Below, in pieces: positions 1 to 7,363 of a DNA stretch of 11,885 nt (positions within the stretch are counted from its first letter, which is position 1; every line of letters begins with the position of its first letter). The DNA is from an uncultured Gemmatimonadota bacterium (lineage in GTDB: Bacteria > Gemmatimonadota > Gemmatimonadetes > Gemmatimonadales > Gemmatimonadaceae), in NCBI GenBank assembly GCA_946887155.1, contig CAMPKM010000052.1:1-11885 (forward strand), written 5' to 3'. The translations under genes were made by a program, and so were the position numbers. The notes beneath the pieces were generated by a model. It made no database searches. It saw nothing but the letters and a program-made list of their open reading frames with translations, and had not been told where the DNA came from.

Positions 1-543
1 AACATTCTACGGCAGATGTACGCAACCGCCCACGACCTCGAGCAGTTCGGTACTGCTCAGCAGCATTGCAATGAGGGAGCGCGAAGGTTTCCGCGGAACT
101 GGGCGTTCGTGTCGTGCAAGCTCGTCATGCGAGCGACCGGTCAGGTGATATCGGGGGCTGATTCAGCCTGGGAAGAGGTGGAGAAGCTCGCGGAGCTCGT
201 CCCGCCGGCCCAGAGAGATCTTCAAGTACGCCGACATCAGATGTTCGTGGCGGCAACGCTGATTCAGAAAGGCATGAAGGATTCGGCACGCCACGTGCTG
301 GAGCGGGCGCGCGCCGGACGCGATGTCGATCCAGCAGGACAACTCCTGACCGCGGAAGCCCTCATGCGGATCATGCTCGGAACGCCTGGCGATACGCTGA
401 TTGCGTTCCAGAACCTGCGTGAATACGTCATCGGCCAACGAGCCCACGGCAGCGGTTTCGCCAATACCACCCACTGGTGGTGGAGAGGTTTGAAGCAGGA
501 CCCGCGTTGGAACGCCTACCTGCGACAAGGCGCCGGATCCTGA
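1..543 (+). CDS. TPR-type protein, C-terminal part (5' end outside window)
   Basis: The frame is open from the first base to a TGA at 541-543, giving 180 codons. The ATG at 16 is internal, because the same frame continues upstream out of the window. The protein is helical and rich in Ala, Arg and Leu. It has spaced pairs of helices like tetratricopeptide repeats, for example the stretch around codons 8-35 with CNEGARRFP and the stretch around codons 83-110. The ending, with WWWRGLKQDPRWNAYLR, is the kind of tail seen on large TPR proteins, often serine/threonine kinases or regulators with a C-terminal TPR region. That parent identity is inference, because no kinase or DNA-binding domain lies inside the window. 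TPR arrays normally mediate protein-protein contacts in the cytoplasm. The gene is followed by 179 bases before the next start, so it is probably the last gene of its unit. Confidence 0.75.
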   Translation, partial: NILRQMYATAHDLEQFGTAQQHCNEGARRFPRNWAFVSCKLVMRATGQVISGADSAWEEVEKLAELVPPAQRDLQVRRHQMFVAATLIQKGMKDSARHVLERARAGRDVDPAGQLLTAEALMRIMLGTPGDTLIAFQNLREYVIGQRAHGSGFANTTHWWWRGLKQDPRWNAYLRQGAGS

Positions 544-613
544 TCCCGGAGTCGATAGTCTCCAACGGCGAAGGTTGGGAAGTGCCAATCTCATTCTTCG
601 GCAGGCGATGAGC

Positions 614-631
614 CGCCGGAACTTACCGGCG
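614..631 (+). other. Short GC-rich hairpin after the TPR gene
   Basis: CGCCGG (614-619) and CCGGCG (626-631) form a 6-bp stem around the loop AACTTA. It lies 71 bases after the TPR stop codon. No T-run follows, so it is at best a weak terminator or an mRNA-end structure. The rest of 544-722 shows no convincing promoter. Confidence 0.35.
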
Positions 632-710
632 ATGCTTCTGATTCGTACCGTTAGGCTCGGCAGAATCTGTAAACGATCTCTCACTGGCTGGAAAGGCGAT
701 TACCTCGCCC

Positions 711-716
711 AAGGAG
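711..716 (+). promoter_or_regulatory. Ribosome binding site for the lipoprotein at 723
   Basis: AAGGAG lies 6 bases before the ATG at 723. It supports that start over later in-frame ATG codons. Confidence 0.75.
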
Positions 717-722
717 TCTTAC

Positions 723-2330
723 ATGCGTCGATCCTTTGCCGGCATCGCCGGCGCTGCGGCCATCGTTCTGATGGGAGCGTGCGCCGACCAGGCGCCTCGG
801 CAACCACTCGCTCCTGACCAGCCGTTTCTGGCGCAAAGCCAGCAATGCAGCGGCAATCTCGCGTCCAATATCGCCAAGGAGCAGAAAGACCTGTTTACCG
901 GAAGCGCGCTGGATGACCTGCAGGCCCAATTTGCCACGATCAAGTCTGCATGTCCGAATGCGCTTCCGCAGCTGATGACGTACCTCGATGCCGTCATCGG
1001 GTACCGCGGGACGGTCGATGCGACGCGGGCCCAGTCCATCGTGAACCATTGGGCTTCTGTCACGCTCTACGTCACGAACTCGGCGCTGGTCAGACCTGCT
1101 TCGGTGCTGCTCGGATCCGGAGGGGCGGCTGTCTTGTCGCCAGGCGAATTCATGACTACGAATGACGCTGGCGCCCGCCTCGAGATTCTCAGTGGCATGA
1201 CTCCCGGCACGGCCCACCTGTTCACGTTTGAACCAAAGGTGGCTGGCGACTGCGGCGGTGCGACGAGCCTTCGCGTTACGGGACCAAGTGCGCAGAGCCT
1301 GCAAGGCAACGGAACCGCCTGTTACGACGTGAAGGATTACCCACACGAAACACTCTACACGCCGGGCGCCGTCATCACGCTCTGCCTTCGACATACGTTT
1401 GGCGAGACGGGAATCGTTCACCAGAAGACCGGGTTCGGTGGTGAGGTGCTGCCGCCACCCCTGCTCGACCCGGCATACTCCTGCTCCGGCTTCCATGCGT
1501 CCGCCGACAACTGGCTGACGCGCAACGCGGGCCCGTTAGGCCGTGCGCTGGCGTCGGCATACGACTACCTGCGACCAAAGCCACTCTTTGCCGATGATGT
1601 CGGCGAGAGTGGGTCGATTGGCTCGTTCAGCCTCGTCGGTGGTGTCCTGAACGATATTTTCGCGGACAACTTCGACGATCCGCAGAATTTCAACGACGGC
1701 GTGGACACCCCCGATCTCGGTGACGCGTGGACCATTTCGGCGACGTCGCCTGGCTTTGTCACCATCCAGGACGCACTCGGCGGTCTCTCCGGTGGCGTCG
1801 TCGTCCTCAGCCAGGGGCAGGGCGCCTGCACCAACTGCCCGGTATTCAGCTTGCTGGGCACACGAGACAATGCCGTTGAGAACGAAACGATCGGTTCCTA
1901 CGACGTGACCTGGACCTCGCTCCAGAACAAACCAAGCGTAAAGGAAGCGCCCTTCGTGCTCCTCAACGCCCAGAACAGCAACAACGAGATCGCCCGGCTG
2001 TCGTATGTGAGCGTCAGCAGCCAGAATCGCCTTGTCCTTTCCGTACGCGGTTCGGGTAACTCCGTCACAACCCTCGACGTCGGTGAGTGGACCCGGGACG
2101 TTCCCCAGACGTTCACATTGACGGTTCACCTGACCACCCAGGACCCGGCGACAACGAAACGGGTTTCGCTTGCGATCAATGGCGTACCCGTTGCAAACGC
2201 ACAGTTGATCGCCGCGCCCCGGGCCACGTCGTTCAGGCAATTCGGGTATCACCTGACCGGCATCGATGCGGGCATCATCGCGTCTGACAACTGGCTCGTC
2301 ACTCGTCTCGCGGACGCTCCGCCAGAGTAG
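723..2330 (+). CDS. Secreted lipoprotein with C-terminal beta-sandwich-like domain, function unknown
   Basis: The predicted protein has 535 residues. Residues 1-20 form a lipoprotein signal: an Arg-Arg start, a hydrophobic core and a lipobox ending LMGAC with the lipidated Cys at 20. The Met at -3 is less usual than Leu. Residues 40-115 look helical. Residues 130-260 are beta-rich and hold most of the cysteines (177, 200, 221, 254), which could form disulfides in the exported protein. Residues 315-530 look like a jelly-roll or concanavalin-like domain, from DNFDD near 316 to the final SDNWLVTRL. Such domains often bind carbohydrate or surface ligands, but I do not recognise a specific family and see no catalytic motif. 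The gene stands alone: a good RBS lies upstream and a strong terminator directly follows. It is probably a cell-surface binding or structural protein (inference). Confidence 0.75.
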   Translation: MRRSFAGIAGAAAIVLMGACADQAPRQPLAPDQPFLAQSQQCSGNLASNIAKEQKDLFTGSALDDLQAQFATIKSACPNALPQLMTYLDAVIGYRGTVDATRAQSIVNHWASVTLYVTNSALVRPASVLLGSGGAAVLSPGEFMTTNDAGARLEILSGMTPGTAHLFTFEPKVAGDCGGATSLRVTGPSAQSLQGNGTACYDVKDYPHETLYTPGAVITLCLRHTFGETGIVHQKTGFGGEVLPPPLLDPAYSCSGFHASADNWLTRNAGPLGRALASAYDYLRPKPLFADDVGESGSIGSFSLVGGVLNDIFADNFDDPQNFNDGVDTPDLGDAWTISATSPGFVTIQDALGGLSGGVVVLSQGQGACTNCPVFSLLGTRDNAVENETIGSYDVTWTSLQNKPSVKEAPFVLLNAQNSNNEIARLSYVSVSSQNRLVLSVRGSGNSVTTLDVGEWTRDVPQTFTLTVHLTTQDPATTKRVSLAINGVPVANAQLIAAPRATSFRQFGYHLTGIDAGIIASDNWLVTRLADAPPE

Positions 2331-2349
2331 GTCCAGCCCCAGGTTCGTT

Positions 2350-2393
2350 CCGGGCCCCGACGCCACCATTGGTGTCGGGGCCCGGTCCATTTT
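2350..2393 (+). terminator. Intrinsic terminator after the lipoprotein gene
   Basis: A 16-bp stem (2350-2365 pairing with 2370-2385, one G-T wobble) closes on the tetraloop CCAT and is followed by TCCATTTT. It begins 19 bases after the TAG stop at 2328-2330. It separates the lipoprotein from the downstream peptidase unit, whose promoter must therefore lie between about 2386 and 2480. I see no clear -35/-10 pair there. Confidence 0.9.
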
Positions 2394-2482
2394 GCGACCA
2401 CACGGCATGGCGCAACCTCCGACACTGGCTGCACAATTCGGGTGACGCTGCAATCCCTGACTGACCGTCTGACATTGACCCG

Positions 2483-5400
2483 ATGATGAAACTCACTGTT
2501 GTCCTCTCGCTGCTTGCATTGGTCCGGACTCCCCTGCTGTCGCAGGCGGCGACGGCCAACGGTACCCCGGCCGCACCCTCCGCCGAGCGACCTGGGCGCG
2601 ATCCGCGACAGCCGATCGACGAGGAGTACACGAAGAAGATTCTCGAGTACACGACCGAGAAATTCTTCCTGTCGCCGCTCGTCGACTACCTGCCTGCCTC
2701 GCGGACGGTACCGACGCCGACGGTCGTGTTAGGCGACATCGCCGGCGCGCCGAACAAGCTGCCGTACTCGAAGGAAGTCTACGACTACATGCGACGCCTC
2801 GACGCCGCGAGTCCCCGCGTTCGCGTCTTCTCCATCGGCCAGACCGAGGAAGGCCGCGAAATGATCGCGGTCGCCGTCGCCAGCGAAGCGCTGATGAACC
2901 GGCTCGAGCAGAACAAGGCCAACCTGGCGAAACTGGCCGACCCGCGCACGATCGGGATGAACGACGCCGAAGCGGCCCGCCTCGCCGCCACGACGGCGCC
3001 GGTCTACTACATCACGGGGACGATCCACTCGCCGGAAGCCGGCGCGCCCACCGCGCTGATGGAGCTCGCGTATCGCCTGGCCGTCGACGAGAGCCCGTAC
3101 ATCAAGCACATCCGCGACAACCTCATCACGCTCATCACGCCAATCGTCGAAGTCGACGGGCGCGATCGCCAGGTCGACATCTTCAACTGGCACATGAAGT
3201 ACCCGGACCGCACGTGGCCGAACCTGATCTACTGGGGGAAGTACGTCGCGCATGACAACAACCGCGACGCCATGGGCGTGACGCTCAAGCTCACGGAGAA
3301 CGTCCTCAACACGTACGTCGACTGGAAGGCGCAGGTCCTGCATGACCTCCACGAGTCCGTGCCCTATCTCTACGACAACACCATCGGCGACGGACCGTAC
3401 AACGCCTGGCTCGACCCGCTGCTCACCAACGAGTGGCACATGATCGGCTGGAACAACGTGCAGGAGATGACGCGCCTCGGCATGCCCGGCGTCTTTGCCT
3501 TCGGCGCCTTCGACACGTGGTCGCCGGGTTACCTGATGTTCATCGCCGCGACGCACAACGGGATCAGCCGCCTCTACGAGACGTTCGGCAACGGCGGGAG
3601 CGCCGAAACGCTGGATCGTACACTCTCCGAAAGCCAGACGTCGCGCACCTGGTACCGCCAGAATCCACCGCTGCCGCGCGTGCGCTGGTCGCTCCGCAAC
3701 AACAACAACTACGAGCAGACCGGGGTGCTGGTCTCGCTGAACTATTTCGCCACCAACAAGCGCCTCTTCCTGCAGAACTTCTACGAGAAGAGCAAGCGGT
3801 CGATCCTGAAGGCAAGGACCGAGGGACCGGCGGCCTACGTGCTGCCGGCCAACGATCCGCGGTTGGGGGCCCAGGCGGAACTGCTCCAGGTGATGCAGAA
3901 GCAGAAGGTGGAGATCTCGAGAGCGACGGCCCCCTTCACCGTGCAGGTTCCACGTCGCGGCGGTGGACGCGCCGGCGGTGCCGGGAGGGATACGTCAGCG
4001 GCGGCCGCGGGACGGGGTGGAGCCGCCGACTCACGTGGCGCGGATAGCGAGTCACGCGAGTTTCCCGCCGGCAGCTACATCATCCGGATGGACCAGCCCT
4101 ACTCGCGCATCGCCGACGCGCTGCTCGATTACCAGTACTGGGCACCTAACGACCCGCAGACCAACCCGTACGACGATACCGGGTGGACGTTCCCGGAGGG
4201 GTTTGCGACCCAGGGCATCCGCGTGACCGACACGACGGTACTTCGCGTTCCGGTGGAAGCGGTGACGGGCGCGATCATCGCGCCTGGCGGCGACATCGGG
4301 ACGGGCGATGTCTTCCTCATCAACGCCAACGGCGACAACGCGCTGACCACGCTGAGGTACCGCCTTCGATCGGCGGATTTCCAGGCGGCCGAAGAATCCT
4401 TTGAGGCAGGCGGCCAGCGCTTTGCCCGCGGCTCATTCATCATACGGGGCGCGCCACAGGCGGAACTCGATCGCGCTGCTCGCGAGCTCGGTCTCAAAAT
4501 AACGGCCGTCGCCGCGGCACCGACCGTGAAGACGCATCCGGTGCGGGCAGCACGGGTCGCGCTCATGCACACCTGGGCGAGCACACAGACCGAAGGCTGG
4601 TGGCGGATGGCCTTCGACAAGCTGCAGATCCCGTACGAGTACATCAGCACGCAGGAAGCGTCGCGTGACGCCAACCTGCGCGCGAAATACGATGTCATCC
4701 TGTTCCCGCCCGGCGGGGGGAACGCGCAGTCGATCGTCCAGGGGTTGCCGATGTGGCGGAACCCGATGCCGTGGAAGAACTCACCGGAGACGCCGAACAT
4801 CGGCACCTACGCCCAGACCGACGACATCCGGCCCGGCCTGGGTTGGACGGGTCTCGCCAACCTCGAGACGTTCGTGAAGGAAGGTGGGGTATTGGTAGCG
4901 GTCGAGAACACGGCGCAGTTCGCGATCACGTTCGGCTACGCGTCAGGCGTCACGATGAATTCGCCCAGCGGGAACACCGTCGTCGGTTCCCTGCTCCGCT
5001 CGCGCCTCGTGGACGGCGCGAGCCCCATCGCCTACGGCATCAAGGACAGCCTCGCGGTCTACAGCAGCGGCGGCGAAAGCTTCAACGTCGGGACCAGCCG
5101 TGGCGGCGGTCGTGGCGGTGGTGGCGGCCCCGCCCAGCGTGCCACCGGACGGGGAACGCCTGACGATCGCGACCAGGTCCAGGGATTCCCTGCCCTCGAC
5201 GAGCGCTTCCAGCTTCCGCCGAGAACCACGGTGCAACCGTGGGAGCTCGCTCCCGTGACCGACGACATGCTGCGCAATGCCACGAACCTCATCCCGCCGG
5301 AGCAACGCCCGCGCGTGATCCTGCGCTTCAGTGACGCGCGCGATCTCCTGGTGTCGGGCTTGTTAGGCAGCAGTGGCCAGATCGCGCAACGCCCGGCTGT

Positions 5401-5551
5401 CGTCGACGTGCCGCTGGAACGGGGCCACGTGGTGTTGTTCGCGAACAATCCGGTGTGGCGTGGCTCGACGATTGGCACCTACTCGCTCGTGTTCAACACG
5501 ATCATGCATTTCGACAACCTGAACGCCGGAAGAAAGCTCGACGAGAAGTGA
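2483..5551 (+). CDS. Exported M14-family zinc peptidase, large form with C-terminal GATase-like domain
   Basis: The predicted protein has 1022 residues. The start is one of two adjacent ATGs (2483 or 2486), and no good Shine-Dalgarno is visible. Residues 1 to about 22 are a signal peptide. The zinc carboxypeptidase fold covers about residues 75-400. It carries the first zinc pair H182-x-x-E185 in IHSPEAG, an Asn-Arg pair (N260-R261) that fits the substrate-carboxylate arginine, the second zinc histidine H290 in HDLHES, and E366 in LYETFG as the likely catalytic acid. All the metal and catalytic positions are therefore present. Gly/Arg/Ala-rich linkers occur near residues 490-525 and 868-900. 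The part from about 684 to 820 resembles a class I glutamine-amidotransferase-like fold, a common addition in large M14 proteins, and its role is unknown. The enzyme probably acts outside the cytoplasm on peptides. Its 3' end overlaps the next gene by four bases. Confidence 0.9.
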   Translation: MMKLTVVLSLLALVRTPLLSQAATANGTPAAPSAERPGRDPRQPIDEEYTKKILEYTTEKFFLSPLVDYLPASRTVPTPTVVLGDIAGAPNKLPYSKEVYDYMRRLDAASPRVRVFSIGQTEEGREMIAVAVASEALMNRLEQNKANLAKLADPRTIGMNDAEAARLAATTAPVYYITGTIHSPEAGAPTALMELAYRLAVDESPYIKHIRDNLITLITPIVEVDGRDRQVDIFNWHMKYPDRTWPNLIYWGKYVAHDNNRDAMGVTLKLTENVLNTYVDWKAQVLHDLHESVPYLYDNTIGDGPYNAWLDPLLTNEWHMIGWNNVQEMTRLGMPGVFAFGAFDTWSPGYLMFIAATHNGISRLYETFGNGGSAETLDRTLSESQTSRTWYRQNPPLPRVRWSLRNNNNYEQTGVLVSLNYFATNKRLFLQNFYEKSKRSILKARTEGPAAYVLPANDPRLGAQAELLQVMQKQKVEISRATAPFTVQVPRRGGGRAGGAGRDTSAAAAGRGGAADSRGADSESREFPAGSYIIRMDQPYSRIADALLDYQYWAPNDPQTNPYDDTGWTFPEGFATQGIRVTDTTVLRVPVEAVTGAIIAPGGDIGTGDVFLINANGDNALTTLRYRLRSADFQAAEESFEAGGQRFARGSFIIRGAPQAELDRAARELGLKITAVAAAPTVKTHPVRAARVALMHTWASTQTEGWWRMAFDKLQIPYEYISTQEASRDANLRAKYDVILFPPGGGNAQSIVQGLPMWRNPMPWKNSPETPNIGTYAQTDDIRPGLGWTGLANLETFVKEGGVLVAVENTAQFAITFGYASGVTMNSPSGNTVVGSLLRSRLVDGASPIAYGIKDSLAVYSSGGESFNVGTSRGGGRGGGGGPAQRATGRGTPDDRDQVQGFPALDERFQLPPRTTVQPWELAPVTDDMLRNATNLIPPEQRPRVILRFSDARDLLVSGLLGSSGQIAQRPAVVDVPLERGHVVLFANNPVWRGSTIGTYSLVFNTIMHFDNLNAGRKLDEK

Positions 5552-6411
5552 CGAATCTCGACTGGGTCGACCGTCACGAGTATCCGTTCACGTCACACTG
5601 GGCGGAACTCGAGGATGGTCGGCTGCACTATGTCGACGAGGGCGCCGGGCCGCCGGCGCTCTTCGTGCATGGCACACCGACGTGGTCGTTCGAGTTCCGT
5701 CACGTGATCCGCGCCGCATCCGATGCGTGTCGCTGCATCGCACCCGACCACCTGGGATTCGGGCTCTCGGATCGCCCTCGTCAGGCATCGTACTCCCCCG
5801 AAGCGCATGCCGCGCGGCTCCAGGCGTTCGTGGATCACATCGGCCTCGATCGTTTTGCGCTGGTGGTTCACGACTACGGCGGCCCGATCGGCCTCCCGCT
5901 TGCGCTCGATGGCAAAGTGACGCGCCTCGTCATCATCAACAGCTGGATGTGGCCTTTCGATTACGACCGGGAGATGACGCGCCGGGCCGGACTGGTGAAC
6001 GGCGTGCTGGGCCGCTGGATGTATCGCCACCTGAATGCATCGCTCCGGTTTCTGATGCCCTCCGCCTATGGCAACCGCGGGCGCCTGACGAAGGCAATCC
6101 ATCAGCACTACCTCAAGCCGTTCGAATCTCCCGAGGATCGCGTCCTCGTCCTCTGGCCGCTGGCGTACGCTTTGCTCGGCTCCCGCCCGTTCTACCAGCA
6201 ACTTCATTCGCGCATCACGCAGCTGCGTTCCATTCCCGTGAAGATCATCTGGGGGCTGAAGGATTCGGCGTTTCGCCCGCATCAGCTCGAGCGATGGCGG
6301 AAGGAAGTGCCTGCCGCCGACGTTCTCGCACTCGAGGGCGCCGGCCACTGGCCGCACGAGGAAGCGCCGTCCGAGGTCGCCGAAGCCATCTCCGAGTTTC
6401 TCAATCGGTGA
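5548..6411 (+). CDS. Alpha/beta hydrolase, haloalkane-dehalogenase-like
   Basis: The predicted protein has 287 residues, starting at GTG 5548. That GTG overlaps the peptidase stop as GTGA, which suggests translational coupling; the purine-rich GGAAGAAAG upstream may serve as RBS. An in-frame ATG at 5455 would add 31 residues encoded inside the peptidase gene and unlike this family. The N-terminal pattern fits the family: oxyanion-loop motif HGTPTW (41-46), nucleophile D109 in VVHDYGGPIG, probable acid D239 in WGLKDSAF, and catalytic base H267 in GAGHWPHEE. An Asp nucleophile followed by GGPIG points to haloalkane dehalogenases and close relatives rather than esterases. However, the Trp that usually follows the nucleophile is Tyr110, and the HGN Asn of one dehalogenase subfamily is Thr43. 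Halide-stabilising residues are therefore altered, and the true substrate is uncertain. No signal peptide is seen, so it is cytoplasmic. Confidence 0.85.
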   Translation: MTNLDWVDRHEYPFTSHWAELEDGRLHYVDEGAGPPALFVHGTPTWSFEFRHVIRAASDACRCIAPDHLGFGLSDRPRQASYSPEAHAARLQAFVDHIGLDRFALVVHDYGGPIGLPLALDGKVTRLVIINSWMWPFDYDREMTRRAGLVNGVLGRWMYRHLNASLRFLMPSAYGNRGRLTKAIHQHYLKPFESPEDRVLVLWPLAYALLGSRPFYQQLHSRITQLRSIPVKIIWGLKDSAFRPHQLERWRKEVPAADVLALEGAGHWPHEEAPSEVAEAISEFLNR

Positions 6412-6561
6412 TCTGAGCGCCGTTTCGAGCGAGAGTGCGTCCGGCGTGTATCGCCTAACGGTGCCACGAAGGCTAACCGTCCGGCAACCTGGCGCTGCGT
6501 CGCGCTCGCACCCAGTAGCACGCTGGCCGGCGTAATCCCGATATCGCGGTGCGATGACCAC

Positions 6562-6592
6562 AATAAAACCGGCCAGCCCAGTGGGCTGGCCG
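6562..6592 (-). terminator. Intrinsic terminator of the small exported protein gene
   Basis: A perfect 10-bp stem (6570-6579 with 6583-6592) surrounds a 3-base loop. Read on the - strand it is followed by GTTTTATT (6569-6562). On the + strand no T-run follows, so it serves the - strand gene ending at 6659. Confidence 0.85.
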
Positions 6593-6658
6593 AAGTGCGG
6601 CATCGTCGAGTTGCACCACCTTCAGTGCGTATCGCTGCCTTTCTCCTTCAACGCGGTT

Positions 6659-6967
6659 CTACGGCTGCACGACGCATCCGCCGGCGTGGATGTCCGGCTC
6701 GGAGCCGTTGTGCAGGCCAGGCGCGGCCGGTCCGATTCCCGTGGCAGACACCACGTGCAGATTGTTGTGAAACTGGTTGAATGCCTTCTGGAGGTCCGGG
6801 TTGTCGCAAAGCCGCGGTCCCACCTCGACCATCCTGCCGTTGGGAGTTTGCACGAAGTGACGATGGGCGGGAACGTTACCGAGATTTGGATCAGCCTCTG
6901 ATATTGATGCGGTAACCAGGATCGCTCCAATCGCAGCAACAATTCCCACTACCAGTTTCACTTTCAT
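6659..6967 (-). CDS. Small exported protein, function unknown
   Basis: The predicted protein has 102 residues. The ATG at 6967 is chosen because GGAGG lies 5 bases upstream and because it begins a clear signal peptide: MKVK, then a hydrophobic stretch to about residue 20, with cleavage likely near SISEA (21-25). An in-frame ATG at 7072 would add 35 residues that mask the signal. The mature part is about 75 residues, with two cysteines (C54, C98) that could form one disulfide and six histidines (35, 37, 67, 71, 86, 94). It contains the stretches TPNGRMVEVGPRLC and NPDLQKAFNQFHNN. I do not recognise a family. It is probably periplasmic or secreted; the histidines might bind metal, but that is only a guess. 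It is a single-gene unit with its own terminator, convergent with the alpha/beta hydrolase gene. Confidence 0.75.
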   Translation of the reverse strand: MKVKLVVGIVAAIGAILVTASISEADPNLGNVPAHRHFVQTPNGRMVEVGPRLCDNPDLQKAFNQFHNNLHVVSATGIGPAAPGLHNGSEPDIHAGGCVVQP

Positions 6968-6972
6968 CTGGG

Positions 6973-6977
6973 CCTCC
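6973..6977 (-). promoter_or_regulatory. Ribosome binding site of the small exported protein
   Basis: GGAGG on the - strand lies 5 bases before the ATG at 6967. It decides the start in favour of the 102-residue form. Confidence 0.75.
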
Positions 6978-7198
6978 GGAGTTCGTATCGGTCCATCGGG
7001 GGGGCCGCAAATGTACGGGTGCGACAACGAATCACGCCAGCCTCGCGAAATCAGTCTGGCATTTTGCGACACTTCAACCGCACTCGGGGTGGAGTATACG
7101 AGGTCGCGTTAGAACGTCTTCATCTGCGGTAGGACCTTTCAGTGCGCACCAGTCCTGGATGCTGCGCCTGAAAACCTTCCCGTGCATCAGGCGTGGCC

Positions 7199-7246
7199 TA
7201 TGTGATTCGCGTGAGCCGGCGCGCGACGCAAACCCCGGCACTGGCC
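7199..7246 (-). pseudogene. Decayed copy of the 3' end of the AKR-kinase-HAD gene
   Basis: Two collinear segments match the 3' end of the fusion gene to the right. Bases 7199-7221 match 8584-8606 at 20 of 23 positions, including the last codons and stop region. Bases 7218-7233 match 8682-8697 exactly (16 of 16), and weaker similarity continues to 7246. The 79 bases between them in the intact gene are missing here, and the junction is a GGCG present at both ends of the missing part. This fits a microhomology deletion in a diverged duplicate. Orientation is the same as the intact gene. It cannot encode a working domain. Confidence 0.65.
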
Positions 7247-7305
7247 GCACCCAGGAAGCGCCCTCGGACGTCGCCGAGGCGATCGCCACGTTCCTGAATC
7301 GTTAG
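7238..7305 (+). pseudogene. Remnant of the C-terminus of an alpha/beta hydrolase paralogue
   Basis: From 7255 the frame reads EAPSDVAEAIATFLNR and stops with TAG at 7303-7305. The intact hydrolase at 5548-6411 ends EAPSEVAEAISEFLNR, 13 of 16 identical, with most base differences in third positions. Just upstream, ACTGGCCGCAC (7240-7250) equals the codons around the catalytic His of the intact gene, but it is displaced by a one-base loss before it and a one-base gain after it, so HWPH is not read. Nothing hydrolase-like precedes it. The divergence pattern suggests an old paralogue tail rather than a recent copy. Confidence 0.7.
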
Positions 7306-7325
7306 GCGGTCAGAACGACGCGATC

Positions 7326-7340
7326 ACTGTCCCGGACAGT
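7326..7340. repeat. Short near-perfect palindrome after the Big_2 lipoprotein gene
   Basis: ACTGTCCCGGACAGT has 7-base arms around one central C. It lies 23 bases beyond the stop of the - strand lipoprotein gene. No T-run follows on either strand, so it may be a weak transcript-end hairpin or a protein-binding site. The function is not determinable here. Confidence 0.4.
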
Positions 7341-7363
7341 CGCAACGGGCGCCACTCGAGCGA

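Larger units (their letters stand above)
6968..7363. other. 396-base gap between two - strand genes: RBS/5' UTR plus decayed gene tails
   Basis: The right flank of the small exported gene (about 6968-7075) should hold its leader and promoter; no consensus pair stands out. From 7076 to 7198 I see nothing recognisable. From 7199 to 7305 the sequence is a mosaic of two gene tails, listed separately. From 7306 to 7363 there is a short inverted repeat after the Big_2 lipoprotein gene. A + strand frame stays open through much of the gap, but it lacks a plausible start and resembles a known protein only in its last codons. Confidence 0.6.

Noticed and set aside
681..1496. 271-codon - strand open frame opposite the start of the first lipoprotein
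   Set aside because: Composition and lack of motifs mark it as a shadow of the + strand gene.
1536..2453. 305-codon - strand open frame opposite the first lipoprotein
   Set aside because: The opposite strand has a lipoprotein signal, RBS and terminator. This frame crosses the terminator and shows no domain.
2729..3556. 275-codon - strand open frame opposite the M14 catalytic domain
   Set aside because: Its composition, rich in Val, Arg, Asp and His, mirrors the zinc-peptidase codons. It has no signal or RBS.
5455..5547. Upstream ATG extension of the alpha/beta hydrolase
   Set aside because: It would overlap the peptidase gene by 97 bases and add residues unlike the family. The GTG in the GTGA overlap is better.
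5593..6603. 336-codon - strand open frame opposite the alpha/beta hydrolase
   Set aside because: It is antisense to a gene with a complete catalytic triad, and it starts beyond a terminator hairpin.
7074..7289. 71-codon - strand open frame in the gap
   Set aside because: It runs antisense through the hydrolase remnant and across the fusion-gene remnant in a different frame. It has no RBS or recognised domain.
6450..7310. Possible integron attC site, because GCCTAAC and GTTAGGC match attC core-site patterns
   Set aside because: The two words lie about 850 bases apart, far more than an attC site. The same heptamer occurs inside conserved coding regions, and no integrase or cassette structure is present.
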